From the NCBI GenBank assembly GCA_035575035.1, contig DATLYH010000136.1, positions 1 through 34,288 on the forward strand: DNA of 34,288 nucleotides, given 5' to 3'. The position numbers and the translations under genes were made by a program. The notes under the pieces are model-generated. The model saw only the letters and a program-made list of their open reading frames with translations. It did no database searches and was not told the DNA's origin. Source of the DNA: DATLYH01 sp035575035. Its GTDB lineage: Bacteria > Planctomycetota > Planctomycetia > Gemmatales > Gemmataceae. Of this stretch, positions 1 to 11,271 are shown piece by piece; position 1 is the stretch's first letter; each line of letters opens with the position of its first letter.

Positions 1-1379
1 GCGGTGCGGTCCTGCCGCTCCACCAGCAGCCGCTGGGCCGTCAGGCGCCACCAGGCGTTGGCGTGCTCGAACAGGGCAACCAAGTCGGCCGCCTTCGCCT
101 CGCCCAGCCGCGGCCGGGCCGCCTTCCACCCTTCCTTCGGCACGATACGGTAAATCCGACCGCGGTCGTCGCCGGCCCGGAGGTTGATCCGCTTTTGCAC
201 GTCGAGGGGAATCCACTGCGGATGTTCGATGACGGCGCGGTACATGTCCACGACATAAAGAGCGCCGTCCGGCCCAACGCAGAGGTTGACCGGACGGAAC
301 CAGTTGTCGGTAGAGGCGAGGAACTCGGCCTGGTCATAGGCGCTCTGCGCAACGAAGCTGACGCCGCGGGGGATGAGGAGGTCGCGGTGGACCAGGTTAT
401 GGACCGGCTCGCAGACAAAGGCATTGCCACGGAGCAGTGGCAGGGCGTCGCCGCGGTAGATGAGCAATCCGCAGGCCGAGGTGAAATGGCCGGCCGCGAA
501 CGGATCGTTGAAACGCTCCTCCAGCTTGCTGATCGGGTAGACCCGGATCGACCGGCCGCCGCCAATCTCGTCGATGACATCGGGCACCGCCAGGTTTGGG
601 TTGCGCTTCAGATAGTGCTGCGGCAGCACCGGGTGGCGGATGTGAATGCTGTTGTTATTGATGAAGCGGTTGCCCCAGTCGTCGAATGCCAGGGCGAACT
701 GCGACCGGCCCGAGACCGTCTCGAAACCGCTGTAGTCCGGGCGAAAGCGGAAGTCGCTGCCACGGAAAAAGACCCGCTGGGCGTCAGGTTTGTCGCCGGG
801 GCGGATACCGGCGTTGGTCTCGCCATCGGCCCCGTAGATCCAGTTGTCGATGCCGAAGGTCGGGCTGTTGAAGCGGTGCTGCGGGTTGGCCGGCGTGAAG
901 CCGGTGAAGACGACCTGCCGCACGTCCGCCGTGCCGTCGCCGTCGGCGTCCTTGAGATAAAGCAGGTCCGGCGCGGCGCTGACCAGCACCCCGCCTTTCC
1001 AGGGCATGACGCCGTTGGGGTACGGCAGCCCCTCGGCGAAGACGGTACTGCGGTCGGCCCGGCCATCGCCGTCGGTGTCTTCGAGGAGCTTGATCCGCCC
1101 CTTCATCGGCCCGAGCGGATAGTCGTTCATCTCGACGACGAAAACCCGGCCGTTTTCGTCGAAGGCCATCGCCACCGGATCAATGACATCGGGTTCGGCG
1201 GCGAACAGCTCGATGCGCAGGTCATCGGGGAGCTTGAACGTCTTCAGAGCGTCGGCCGGCGCCAGGGGGCTGCGCGGCGGCTCCTTGACCGACTCCCCGA
1301 CGAGGCACGGGACGAGAACGGCCAGCAGGATCACGAATCCGATGCCGCATCTGGAATGAACCAACATGGTGTGTCTCAT
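1..1379 (-). CDS. PVC-type membrane-bound dehydrogenase-like protein (3' end beyond window)
   Basis: The minus strand is open from ATG 1379 to the left edge (459 codons, no stop), so the gene is partial. The product starts MRHTMLVHSRCGIGFVILLA, a hydrophobic signal or anchor segment, and continues with a beta-propeller-like region. Recognisable pieces are KLPDDLRIELFAAEPDVIDP, VAMAFDENGRVFVVEMNDYP, LLEDTDGDGRADRSTVFAEG and a late GPDGALYVVDMYRAVIEHP. These are hallmarks of the planctomycete 'putative membrane-bound dehydrogenase' family (TIGR02604-like), which usually continues into HEAT repeats and a C-terminal CxxCH haem domain. The end of the visible part (AKAADLVALFEHANAWWRLTAQR) looks like the first HEAT-type helix; the haem site would lie outside the window. 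An alternative start is ATG 1367. Probably an exported periplasmic oxidoreductase; the substrate is unknown. Confidence 0.9.
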   Translation of the reverse strand, partial: MRHTMLVHSRCGIGFVILLAVLVPCLVGESVKEPPRSPLAPADALKTFKLPDDLRIELFAAEPDVIDPVAMAFDENGRVFVVEMNDYPLGPMKGRIKLLEDTDGDGRADRSTVFAEGLPYPNGVMPWKGGVLVSAAPDLLYLKDADGDGTADVRQVVFTGFTPANPQHRFNSPTFGIDNWIYGADGETNAGIRPGDKPDAQRVFFRGSDFRFRPDYSGFETVSGRSQFALAFDDWGNRFINNNSIHIRHPVLPQHYLKRNPNLAVPDVIDEIGGGRSIRVYPISKLEERFNDPFAAGHFTSACGLLIYRGDALPLLRGNAFVCEPVHNLVHRDLLIPRGVSFVAQSAYDQAEFLASTDNWFRPVNLCVGPDGALYVVDMYRAVIEHPQWIPLDVQKRINLRAGDDRGRIYRIVPKEGWKAARPRLGEAKAADLVALFEHANAWWRLTAQRLLVERQDRT

Positions 1380-1401
1380 GAGTAAGAGGCGCTACCTTGT
1401 T

Positions 1402-1447
1402 GGCGAGCGGCCGGTGTGAACCGGCCGGTTGACACCGGCCGCTCGCC
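1402..1447. repeat. 16-bp perfect inverted repeat (REP-like hairpin)
   Basis: The arms ggcgagcggccggtgt (1402-1417) and acaccggccgctcgcc (1432-1447) are perfectly complementary. The 14-nt loop holds a second palindrome, aaccggccggtt. It lies between two minus-strand genes. There is no T-run on either side, so it looks like a REP-type element rather than a classical intrinsic terminator. Confidence 0.8.
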
Positions 1448-1480
1448 CTTTCGTTAGAAGCTCTAGGGATGGATGGTGCA

Positions 1481-2896
1481 TCAACGCCCGGACGAGGCAT
1501 CCCTGACTTCCGGGGGCAACTCACGGCCAGCCTTCTGCGCCAGCTCGCGGACCTTCTCGACCAACACGTCCTGGGCGTTGGGGGCGAACAGACCGGTGCC
1601 GCCGGAGGTCAAGCCGCGTGTCTCGTAGCCGCCTTCCGCCAGGACGCGGGCCGACGGCAGGTAGCCGAACACGTCATTGCAGTAGCCGGCCACCCAGAGC
1701 CGGTTCGGCCCCAGCGCCTTCTCCAGCAAGATGACGTAATCGACCACCACCTCGCCTGGCAGGCCGACCAGCGTCAGGTCCGGGCCGAACTGCCAAACCG
1801 TCACCGGGCAGGTGTAGCGGTCCGGCAGTTTCTGTCCCTTGTCGAGAGCGGCGAGCATCTGCCGGGCCAGGGGCTGGCGATAGCTCGGCCCCTGCTTGGC
1901 CCAGCGCTCCAGTTGCTCGCGCGGGGGCGGCGGCTGCAACGGTAGCTCAACCCGGTCAAAGGCGATGCGCAACGGCCCGCGGACCGGCTCGAGCTTCCCC
2001 TCCAGCACTCGGCAGACCTCCTTGCCCAGGGACGCCCCGTGCTCGCGCGACAGCTCCAGGGTGCCGCGCGGGTACGGGTTGGCGTCGCCGGCGCAGCCGA
2101 GCAGGAACATCGCCTGCATGCCTGGGTAGCGCTCTTCGATATGGCTCTGGGCGAAGCCGGCGTAGTCGCCGCAGATGATGTAGTGCTGCGGCGTCAGCGT
2201 GGTATTGTGGGCGGCAGCACCGAAGAGGACGACCAACGGCTTACCCTCCGGCGTGTCCCCGCGCAGCACCGGCACGCTGCGGTCGGCCAGGCCGCGCGGG
2301 TTGTTGCCGAGGATGACGCCGCCCGGCGTGAATTCGCGGCGGTTCATGACGAAGTGGACCACGCCGCTGCCGCGCGACAACCGGGCCGGCTCCATCTTTT
2401 CCAGCGCGCGCAGCACCACCTCGACCACCTTGTCTTGCAGCTGTCGGGTGTATTCGACGGTGCGCTGGGCGTCGCCGGCGCTCATGCTGTCACGGGCCGA
2501 CGGATTCAGACTCAGGGCCGGTCCGGTGTGGGTGTGCGACGAGTTGAGCAGAATCTGCTCGCGCTTCAAGCCGGCCTTTTCACGGAGGCGCTCACAGATT
2601 GGTTCGGCGACCGCGGCCGAGAAACCGATCAGGTCGCTGGTGACGATCACGCCCCGCTGACCGGCGCGGTCTTCCAGCGCCAGGGCCTTGACGTACAGGT
2701 CGCTCTCGACTTTCTCGAATGGCTTGTTGCGGGCGGCGTAGCCGGCCAGGAAGATCGGCCGCTCGGGCGTGATCTTCACCCGGGCCAGCCCGATCTTCCA
2801 TTCCAGCTCGGCGGCGCCCAGGGCGGAAGCCACCACCAGAAACGCCAGGACACCGGCCGCCCATCGGCCGACCCTTCCGGGGGACAGGATGCGCAT
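1481..2896 (-). CDS. neutral/alkaline non-lysosomal ceramidase-like secreted protein
   Basis: 471 aa with a clear signal peptide (RVGRWAAGVLAFLVVASALGAAE). The mature part starts with WKIGLARVKITPERPIFLAG, typical of the neutral ceramidase N-terminal family (PF04734) that is expanded in planctomycetes. The zinc-site motif SSHTHTGP is present (His121 and His123), and a second candidate ligand lies in AAAHNTTL (His230). In characterised members this fold hydrolyses the amide bond of ceramide. Planctomycete paralogues mostly lack experimental substrates, so lipid amidase activity is an inference. Expected location is periplasm or cell surface. It is followed after a 101-bp gap with a hairpin by the dehydrogenase-like gene on the same strand. 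Confidence 0.88.
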   Translation of the reverse strand: MRILSPGRVGRWAAGVLAFLVVASALGAAELEWKIGLARVKITPERPIFLAGYAARNKPFEKVESDLYVKALALEDRAGQRGVIVTSDLIGFSAAVAEPICERLREKAGLKREQILLNSSHTHTGPALSLNPSARDSMSAGDAQRTVEYTRQLQDKVVEVVLRALEKMEPARLSRGSGVVHFVMNRREFTPGGVILGNNPRGLADRSVPVLRGDTPEGKPLVVLFGAAAHNTTLTPQHYIICGDYAGFAQSHIEERYPGMQAMFLLGCAGDANPYPRGTLELSREHGASLGKEVCRVLEGKLEPVRGPLRIAFDRVELPLQPPPPREQLERWAKQGPSYRQPLARQMLAALDKGQKLPDRYTCPVTVWQFGPDLTLVGLPGEVVVDYVILLEKALGPNRLWVAGYCNDVFGYLPSARVLAEGGYETRGLTSGGTGLFAPNAQDVLVEKVRELAQKAGRELPPEVRDASSGR

Positions 2897-3130
2897 GGCT
2901 GCAACCTCGCGGCGGAATGAGGATAGAACACCCGCGCGATCTTACCCGCCGGAAAGGACGGCCGCAATCACCCGGACGGCCGGCCAGGCGGCCATCTGCG
3001 GCCTGATTGCTCCCGCCTCTTCTTCGTGTGCGTCAAGAGAAATCTTGATTGGTTTCCTGCGGCCGCTTCTGGTAAAAGGTGCTGAGAAGTGCCCTGCTTC
3101 AAAGGCTTGCTTACCTGAAGGGACCCGGCC

Positions 3131-4444
3131 ATGAAATGCTGCCCCGCCGTCTGCTGGTGGTTCGCCTGGGGTGTCCTGTTGACGTTCGGTGCCGTCGCGC
3201 GGGCCGAGAACTGGCCGCAGTGGCGCGGCCCGACCGGTGACTGCATCAGCCGCGAGACCAACCTCCCGGCCGAACTCGGCCCCGAGAAAAACCTTGCCTG
3301 GAAGCTGCCCCTGCCGGGCATGAGCGGCGCCACCCCGATCGTCTGGGACGACCGCATCTTCCTCCCCAGCGAGGACGGCGACGACCTGGTGCTTCTGTGC
3401 GTCAGCACGGCGGGCAAACCGCTCTGGAAGACCCGGCTGGCCACCGGCAAGAGGAGGTTCATGCGGGACGAAGGCAACCAGTCATCGGCCTCGCCCAGTA
3501 CCGACGGCAAGCATGTCTACGTCTTCTTCGGCACGGGCGACTTCGCCTGCTGCGACTTCCAGGGCCAGGTCGTCTGGCAATTCAACGCCCAGGAGCGCTA
3601 TGGCCCGTTCAACATCCTGCACGGCATGCACGTCACCCCGGTGCTGCACGGCGACCGGCTGTATTTCTCGCTGTTGCATTCCGGCGGTTGGTGGGTCATC
3701 GCCATCGACAAGACCACCGGCAAGGATGTCTGGAAGGTTGAGCGCCCCACTGACGGCCAGTTCGAGGGCCAGCACTCGTATGCCTCCCCCGTCTTGTGGC
3801 GCCGCGGCGACGATGCCTACCTGGTGGTCCACGGCTGCGATTACACCACCGCCCACCGCCTCAGCGACGGCCGCGAGATCTGGCGGCTGACCGACCTCAA
3901 CCTCAAGGCCCGCTATGACCGCACGCTCCGCTTTGTCGCCAGTCCGACGGCGTCGGCCGACCTGATCGTCGTTCCCACCGCCAAGCATGGGCCGGTCGTC
4001 GCCCTCAAGCCGGAGGCCAAGGGAACGATCCGGGCCGGCAGTCCGTTCGAGCAATGGCGTCTGCCGGCCGGGACGGCCGACACCCCTTCCAAGACGCCCG
4101 ATGTGCCCTGCCCATTGATCCACGATGGCCTGGTCTACCTCGTCCGGCAGTGGCAGCGCGAAACCGGCGCTTTGCTCTGCCTCGACGCCAAGACCGGCAA
4201 GGAACACTACTACGGCAAGCTCCACGCCGCTCGCTACCGCTCCTCGCCGGTCTACGCCGACGGCAAGATTTACCTCGCCTCCCGCGACGGTGTGATTACC
4301 GTTGTCAAGGCCGGGCCCAAGTTCGAGGTGCTGGCCATCAATCGGCTGCCGGACCAGATCGCCGCCACGCCGGTCATCTCCAACGGCCGGATCTACATCC
4401 GCGGCTTCGAGACCCTCTATGCCTTTAGCCTGGAAGGCAAGTGA
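3131..4444 (+). CDS. PQQ-like beta-propeller repeat protein, secreted
   Basis: 437 aa. The signal peptide (VCWWFAWGVLLTFGAVARA) is followed by ENWPQWRGPTGDCISRETNLP, the stereotyped start of planctomycete PQQ-propeller proteins. Repeated blades can be read, for example TAGKPLWKTRLATGK, VVWQFNAQERYGPFNILHG, IDKTTGKDVWKVERPTDGQ and DAKTGKEHYYGKLHAARYR. The fold resembles BamB and quinoprotein dehydrogenases. Whether it binds PQQ or is a protein-interaction propeller cannot be decided from sequence. It is divergent from the ceramidase-like gene across 234 bp and probably monocistronic. Confidence 0.9.
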   Translation: MKCCPAVCWWFAWGVLLTFGAVARAENWPQWRGPTGDCISRETNLPAELGPEKNLAWKLPLPGMSGATPIVWDDRIFLPSEDGDDLVLLCVSTAGKPLWKTRLATGKRRFMRDEGNQSSASPSTDGKHVYVFFGTGDFACCDFQGQVVWQFNAQERYGPFNILHGMHVTPVLHGDRLYFSLLHSGGWWVIAIDKTTGKDVWKVERPTDGQFEGQHSYASPVLWRRGDDAYLVVHGCDYTTAHRLSDGREIWRLTDLNLKARYDRTLRFVASPTASADLIVVPTAKHGPVVALKPEAKGTIRAGSPFEQWRLPAGTADTPSKTPDVPCPLIHDGLVYLVRQWQRETGALLCLDAKTGKEHYYGKLHAARYRSSPVYADGKIYLASRDGVITVVKAGPKFEVLAINRLPDQIAATPVISNGRIYIRGFETLYAFSLEGK

Positions 4445-4501
4445 CGAGGACGCTTCGTTGATCCATCGCCGCCGGTCGCCTGCAATTGCTTCGGGATGAA
4501 C

Positions 4502-4507
4502 TATACT
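4502..4507 (+). promoter_or_regulatory. possible -10 element (TATACT) for the RedB-kinase operon
   Basis: TATACT at 4502-4507 lies 125 bp before the chosen RedB-like start in the gap after the PQQ gene. No good -35 is seen at 17 bp. A short inverted repeat (acttc-gtcct-gaagt) overlaps it at 4505-4519. Confidence 0.25.
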
Positions 4508-4631
4508 TCGTCCTGAAGTGAGATGGCGATTCTCCCCCAACGCTCGGCCCAGAAGTGCCGGCAGCAGGTCCAACCTGCACCCCGCGCCTCAGGCAAGGGC
4601 CGAAAACCAAGGCGCCCCAGGAATCCACTTG

Positions 4632-5245
4632 ATGTCCCACAGTACGTTTCCCGGCCGGTCTCTACCGGTCTTTCTCCTCCTTGCCGTTTGGTTGCTCGCC
4701 GCCGTAGTCGGCCTCGCCGTCTTAACGGCCTATGAGGCCCGACCAGGCAGCACTGGCCAACTCTTCTCGGGTCCCATTGGGGACGCCGCCGGTCCTTTCT
4801 CGTTGGTCCTGGTGCTCCATCCCCACTGCCCGTGCTCACGAGCCAGTCTGACCGAGTTGCGAGAAATCCTCGCTCGTGCTCCCGAGGGAACCACCGCCGA
4901 GGTGTTGTTTGTCAAGCCTGAAGGTGCGCCTGTTGGGTGGGAGCAAACCGCCCTCTGGAGCGCAGCGACGGCTATTCCGGGCGTGCGCGTCCGCTGCGAT
5001 ACGGACGGCGCCGAAGCCGGGCGGCTGGGAGTGGAGACGTCCGGCCACCTCCTGCTCTATGACGCGGCGGGCGAGCTGCTCTTCAGCGGCGGCATCACGC
5101 GGTCGCGGGGCCACGAGGGGGACAACCCCGGCCGTCGTGCCGTCCGCGCCCTTCTGAACGGACAGGTGCCGGAGCTCCGAACGACACCGGTCTACGGATG
5201 CCCCCTGCGAACGCCTTGCACCTTATGCGAAACGGAAAGGGAACC

Positions 5246-5267
<22 letters not shown>
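4632..5267 (+). CDS. RedB-like membrane-anchored thioredoxin-fold protein
   Basis: 211 aa from ATG 4632 (MSHSTFPGRS). The frame is open from ATG 4518, but the extra 38 residues look like translated leader (RPRSAGSRSNLHPAPQAR), so the inner start is preferred. Residues about 11-33 form one transmembrane helix. The rest resembles a thioredoxin-fold domain with VLHPHCPCSRASLTELREIL (Cys66 and Cys68, a CxC rather than CxxC), a predicted strand GHLLLYDAAGELLFSGGITR, and cysteines near the end (VYGCPL, CTLC, EPC). It resembles proteins annotated RedB in planctomycetes; that name is recalled, not searched. The stop overlaps the following kinase gene, so the two are likely translationally coupled. 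A redox-sensing or electron-transfer role with the kinase is an inference. Confidence 0.72.
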
Positions 5268-8383
<3,116 letters not shown>

Positions 8384-8448
8384 GCGCTGCGCCGTCGTTT
8401 GCGAGGCACCAAGTCGCAAGCAGCAACCTAAGGGAGGGACAAACTGCC

Positions 8449-9063
8449 GTGAAGATCCTGATCGCAGAAGATGACTCGGTTTCCCGCGCCGTCTTGCAGA
8501 CCACGCTTACCCGGTGGGGCCATGAGGTCCTCGCCACCACGGACGGCCGGGCTGCTTGGGAAGTGCTCCAGCGCGAAGACGCACCCGCGCTGGCCATCCT
8601 CGACTGGATGATGCCGGAGTTGGACGGGCCGGAGGTCTGCCGGCGGGTGCGCCAACTCGGCCGTCAGGAGCCAACCTACCTCATCCTGCTGACGGCCCGT
8701 TGTCAGAAAGAAGACATCGTGGCCGGACTGGAGAGCGGCGCTGACGACTACATCACCAAGCCGTTCGATCGTTCTGAGCTACGGGCCCGGTTGGACGTCG
8801 GCCGACGGATAATACAGCTCCAGCGCGACTTGGCCGACCGGGTGCGGGAACTCCAGAAGGCGCTGGAACGGGTCGAGCAGCTCCAGGGGTTGCTGCCGAT
8901 GTGCGCCTGGTGCCGCAAGGTGCGCGACGGCCAGGATTACTGGCAGCGCGTCGAGGACTATCTCGCCTCCTATTCGCGGGTCCAAATCACCCACGGGATC
9001 TGTCCCGCCTGCGTGGCGCAATTGAACGCTGAGATGCCGTGGCTCAGCTGCAACGGAAGATGA
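8449..9063 (+). CDS. response regulator with C-terminal CxxC-CxxC module
   Basis: 204 aa from GTG 8449, with a strong ribosome site (aagggaggg) 12 bases upstream. Residues 1-120 are a receiver domain with acidic pocket E7/D8/D9, phospho-acceptor Asp52 (AILDWMMPELDG), Thr82 and Lys104 (DDYITKPFDRSE). A coiled-coil linker follows (LQRDLADRVRELQKALERVE). The C-terminal module LLPMCAWCRKVRDGQDYW...THGICPACVAQL contains Cys152, Cys155, Cys185 and Cys188. This module is recurrent in bacterial signalling proteins and could bind metal. There is no DNA-binding or enzymatic output domain. It lies 65 bp after the hybrid kinase and is presumably a phosphorelay partner; the metal-binding role is an inference. 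Confidence 0.92.
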   Translation: MKILIAEDDSVSRAVLQTTLTRWGHEVLATTDGRAAWEVLQREDAPALAILDWMMPELDGPEVCRRVRQLGRQEPTYLILLTARCQKEDIVAGLESGADDYITKPFDRSELRARLDVGRRIIQLQRDLADRVRELQKALERVEQLQGLLPMCAWCRKVRDGQDYWQRVEDYLASYSRVQITHGICPACVAQLNAEMPWLSCNGR

Positions 9064-9147
9064 AGCAACCTGACGTACCCTTCCTTGCCCCTGCCGTTGC
9101 GCCAGGATGGCCTTCCCCAGGTGGGGAGGGGTGGCGGGTAAGAGCCG

Positions 9148-10617
9148 TCAGCGGATGACCTGCTTGCCGACTGCCGCATTGAACTTGTAAAGGGCGCGCC
9201 AGTAGGTCGCCCGGGCGGTGAGGTAGCCCCGGTAGGTCTCGTGGTAATTGCGCCGGGCATCGAGCACGTCGAGGAGCGTCTGCTCTCCCTTGCGGTAAGC
9301 CTTTTCAACGGCGTCGCGGACCTGCTCGGCCAGCCGGAGTTGCTCCGGGACGATCAGCTCGGCGTTGGCGCGGGCGGCCCGGAGTTCCTCGACGACGGTT
9401 TCGATCTCGGCCCGCAGCTCGATCAAGCCGGTTTCCAGCTCCAGTTGACTTTGCACGGCCTGCGAGGCCGCCTTCGCCCGGTTCCCCTGGTTGCGATTGC
9501 AGAAAGGCAAGCTCATCTCGACCCAGGCGCTCCACGAATTGGCATCGGGGAAGCCGATGGACCTCTGGAACTGGCGGGTGTAGCCGAGGAACGGCTTGAT
9601 GGTGGGATAGGCCCGGCGTTCCTCCACCGTGACATTGGCCCGGGCCTGGGAAACCTTCCAGCGCCGCGCCGCCAGGTCGGGGCGGTGCTGGATGGCCAGG
9701 CGGTAGGCCTCTTCGACCGGCGGCGGGTCGGCGGCCAAGGGCGCATCCAACGTGCCGGCCACGTCGAAGCCGGGGTCGGCATCGCATCGCCCGAGCAAAG
9801 CCCGCAGCCGGGCTCGGGACGCGACCAGGGCCGCCTCGGCGTTGCGCAGTTCCCTTTGACTGCTGAGCAGATCAAGGCGGACGCGGTTAAGCTCGACCAT
9901 CGTTCGCTCGCCGGCCTCCACCCCCTTGCGTGCCACGGCCTCGACGTACCGCAGGTTTTCCAGTTCCTGGCGGGCCAGCTCGCGCAGGGCCCGGTTCTCC
10001 AAGACGTCGAAGAAAGCCAGGGCCACTTCCATGACCCGCCGACGAACCAGGTCGGCGTACTCGGCCTCGGCAACCCGCACCCCCAGGCCGGCGCTGACCA
10101 GCGCCGCGGCCTGCTTGCCGAACAGAAACCAGTCGATCGGGTAGGCAATCTGGACATCGAACTGCGGCGGGCCGCCCTGCTCGGTGACGGTGAACGGCCG
10201 GGTCAACGGCAGCAGTTGAATGTCGGCGGCCAAATCGGGATTCGGCTTCAGCGCCGCGGTCAGCGCATCGGCGTGAGACTGGTTGATCGACTCCAGCCCG
10301 GCCCGGATCCTGGGGTCGGCCAGCAGACAAAGGTTGATGGCCTGGTCGAGTGTCAGCGCCGGGGTGGACGGCGGTTCTGCGGGCGCGGCAGCGGAGGGGC
10401 CGCATTCCGAAACTGCTGACGCCATCTCCGACTCCCGCTGCGTTGCCGGCAAAACGGCGGCCGGAGCGACCGACCGGCGGCCGGCCGGCGGCTGAGGCAA
10501 AGGGGAGGTTGCAGGAGGCGGGCCACCCAAGGCATAACCGCCAAGTCCGAATGCGAAGGCGGCAAGTGCCGGCCGGACCCACGCCCCTGCTACAGATGCA
10601 TGAACGAGATGTGCCAT
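9148..10617 (-). CDS. TolC-family outer membrane efflux protein (first copy)
   Basis: 489 aa. The N-terminal region (VRPALAAFAFGLGGYALGG) looks like a signal peptide and is followed by a Pro/Ala-rich linker. From about residue 75 comes the duplicated OEP domain: LTLDQAINLCLLADPRIRAGL at the start, ALAFFDVLENRALRELARQ in the first half, YRLAIQHRPDLAARRWKVSQ opening the second, and SLPFCNRNQGNRAKAASQAV matching the 'PlxxrnqG' signature of CusC/CzcC-type TolC proteins. This should form the trimeric outer-membrane channel of a tripartite pump. No RND, ABC or membrane-fusion partner is encoded nearby. It is convergent with the response regulator (84-bp gap) and divergent from the second TolC gene. 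Confidence 0.93.
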   Translation of the reverse strand: MAHLVHASVAGAWVRPALAAFAFGLGGYALGGPPPATSPLPQPPAGRRSVAPAAVLPATQRESEMASAVSECGPSAAAPAEPPSTPALTLDQAINLCLLADPRIRAGLESINQSHADALTAALKPNPDLAADIQLLPLTRPFTVTEQGGPPQFDVQIAYPIDWFLFGKQAAALVSAGLGVRVAEAEYADLVRRRVMEVALAFFDVLENRALRELARQELENLRYVEAVARKGVEAGERTMVELNRVRLDLLSSQRELRNAEAALVASRARLRALLGRCDADPGFDVAGTLDAPLAADPPPVEEAYRLAIQHRPDLAARRWKVSQARANVTVEERRAYPTIKPFLGYTRQFQRSIGFPDANSWSAWVEMSLPFCNRNQGNRAKAASQAVQSQLELETGLIELRAEIETVVEELRAARANAELIVPEQLRLAEQVRDAVEKAYRKGEQTLLDVLDARRNYHETYRGYLTARATYWRALYKFNAAVGKQVIR

Positions 10618-10881
10618 GCCTCCTCCGGGACGCGGTCGCGCGGTGGGAGACGCTGTTCCGGCAAGATGGGCCGGGGCGGCAACCGGCGATCCCGAACCAT
10701 CCAGCCGGGGCGCGGTCGGCGTCAGGAAAAGTATCGGCTTTTGGCGGAGAACCTCTTCACGGTGGTGGAATTATGCCCGACTTGACAAATGAAGCGGCCG
10801 GTCATGGCGGGACGCCCGGAATTCTTCCGGTTCCCTAACCGCTATGGTCGATACGGAAATTAGAACCGCGAGCAGGTCAAG
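10618..10881. other. upstream region of the first TolC gene, no gene seen
   Basis: No convincing coding frame is seen. The stretch should hold the minus-strand promoter for the TolC gene starting at 10617. A TTGACA hexamer is visible on the plus strand (gacttgacaaatgaa, about 10782) but lacks a clear -10. Confidence 0.4.
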
Positions 10882-11260
10882 GCCCGGAGCGTCCGCGACG
10901 GGGAACTATCCGAGCCCGGAGCGTCCGCGACGGGGAACTATCAGAGCCCGGAGCGTCCGCGACGGGGAACTATCCGAGCCCGGAGCGTTAGCGACGGGAT
11001 GAGGTCGGCCCCCTCGCTCACGCTTCGGGCTCTGACGATGACCGTCGAGTACGACGAGCCCGGAGCGTTAGCGACGGGTAACTATCAGAGCCCGGAGCGT
11101 CCGCGACGGGATGAGGTCGGCCCCCTCGCTCACGCTTCGGGCTCTGACGATGACTGTCGGCCCCCTCGCTCACGCTTCGGGCTCTGACGATGACTGTCGG
11201 GCTCTGATGATGACCGTCGGGCTCTGACGATGACCGTCGGGCTCTGACGATGACCGTCGG
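10882..11260. repeat. composite REP-like repeat array (32-, 40- and 20-bp units, direct and inverted)
   Basis: Three unit types are interleaved. Unit A (32-bp period, core gcccggagcgtccgcgacgg) starts at 10882, 10914, 10946 and 10978, then again at 11058 and 11090; two copies have 'gttagcg' instead of 'gtccgcg'. Unit B (core ccctcgctcacgcttcgggc) starts near 11009, 11121 and 11161; the last two are 40 bp apart. B is an imperfect reverse complement of A, so A and B can pair. Unit C (20 bp, gctctgacgatgaccgtcgg with small changes) starts at 11141, 11181, 11201, 11221 and 11241. The last unit ends five bases before the first ATG of the second TolC gene. Similar 'gagcccg-agcg--agcgagg' elements are typical intergenic repeats of planctomycetes (from memory). 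Confidence 0.9.
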
Positions 11261-11271
11261 CAAGGATGGCG

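Noticed and set aside
63..1385. Long plus-strand open frame (440 codons)
   Set aside because: It is antisense to the dehydrogenase-like gene, whose translation shows clear family motifs; the plus-strand product is low-complexity and Val/Ala/Arg-rich.
2039..2920. Plus-strand open frame of 293 codons
   Set aside because: Antisense to the ceramidase-like gene; no recognisable domain.
3482..4573. Minus-strand open frame of 363 codons
   Set aside because: Antisense to the PQQ-propeller gene, which has a signal peptide and blade repeats.
9064..9147. Terminator between the response regulator and the first TolC gene
   Set aside because: The stem ccttcccc/ggggagg is short and imperfect and no T-run follows.
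9241..10419. Plus-strand open frame of 392 codons
   Set aside because: Antisense to the first TolC gene; the product is Gly/Leu/Gln-rich without motifs.
10882..11260. CRISPR array
   Set aside because: Units are tandem without unique spacers, appear in both orientations, and no cas genes are nearby.
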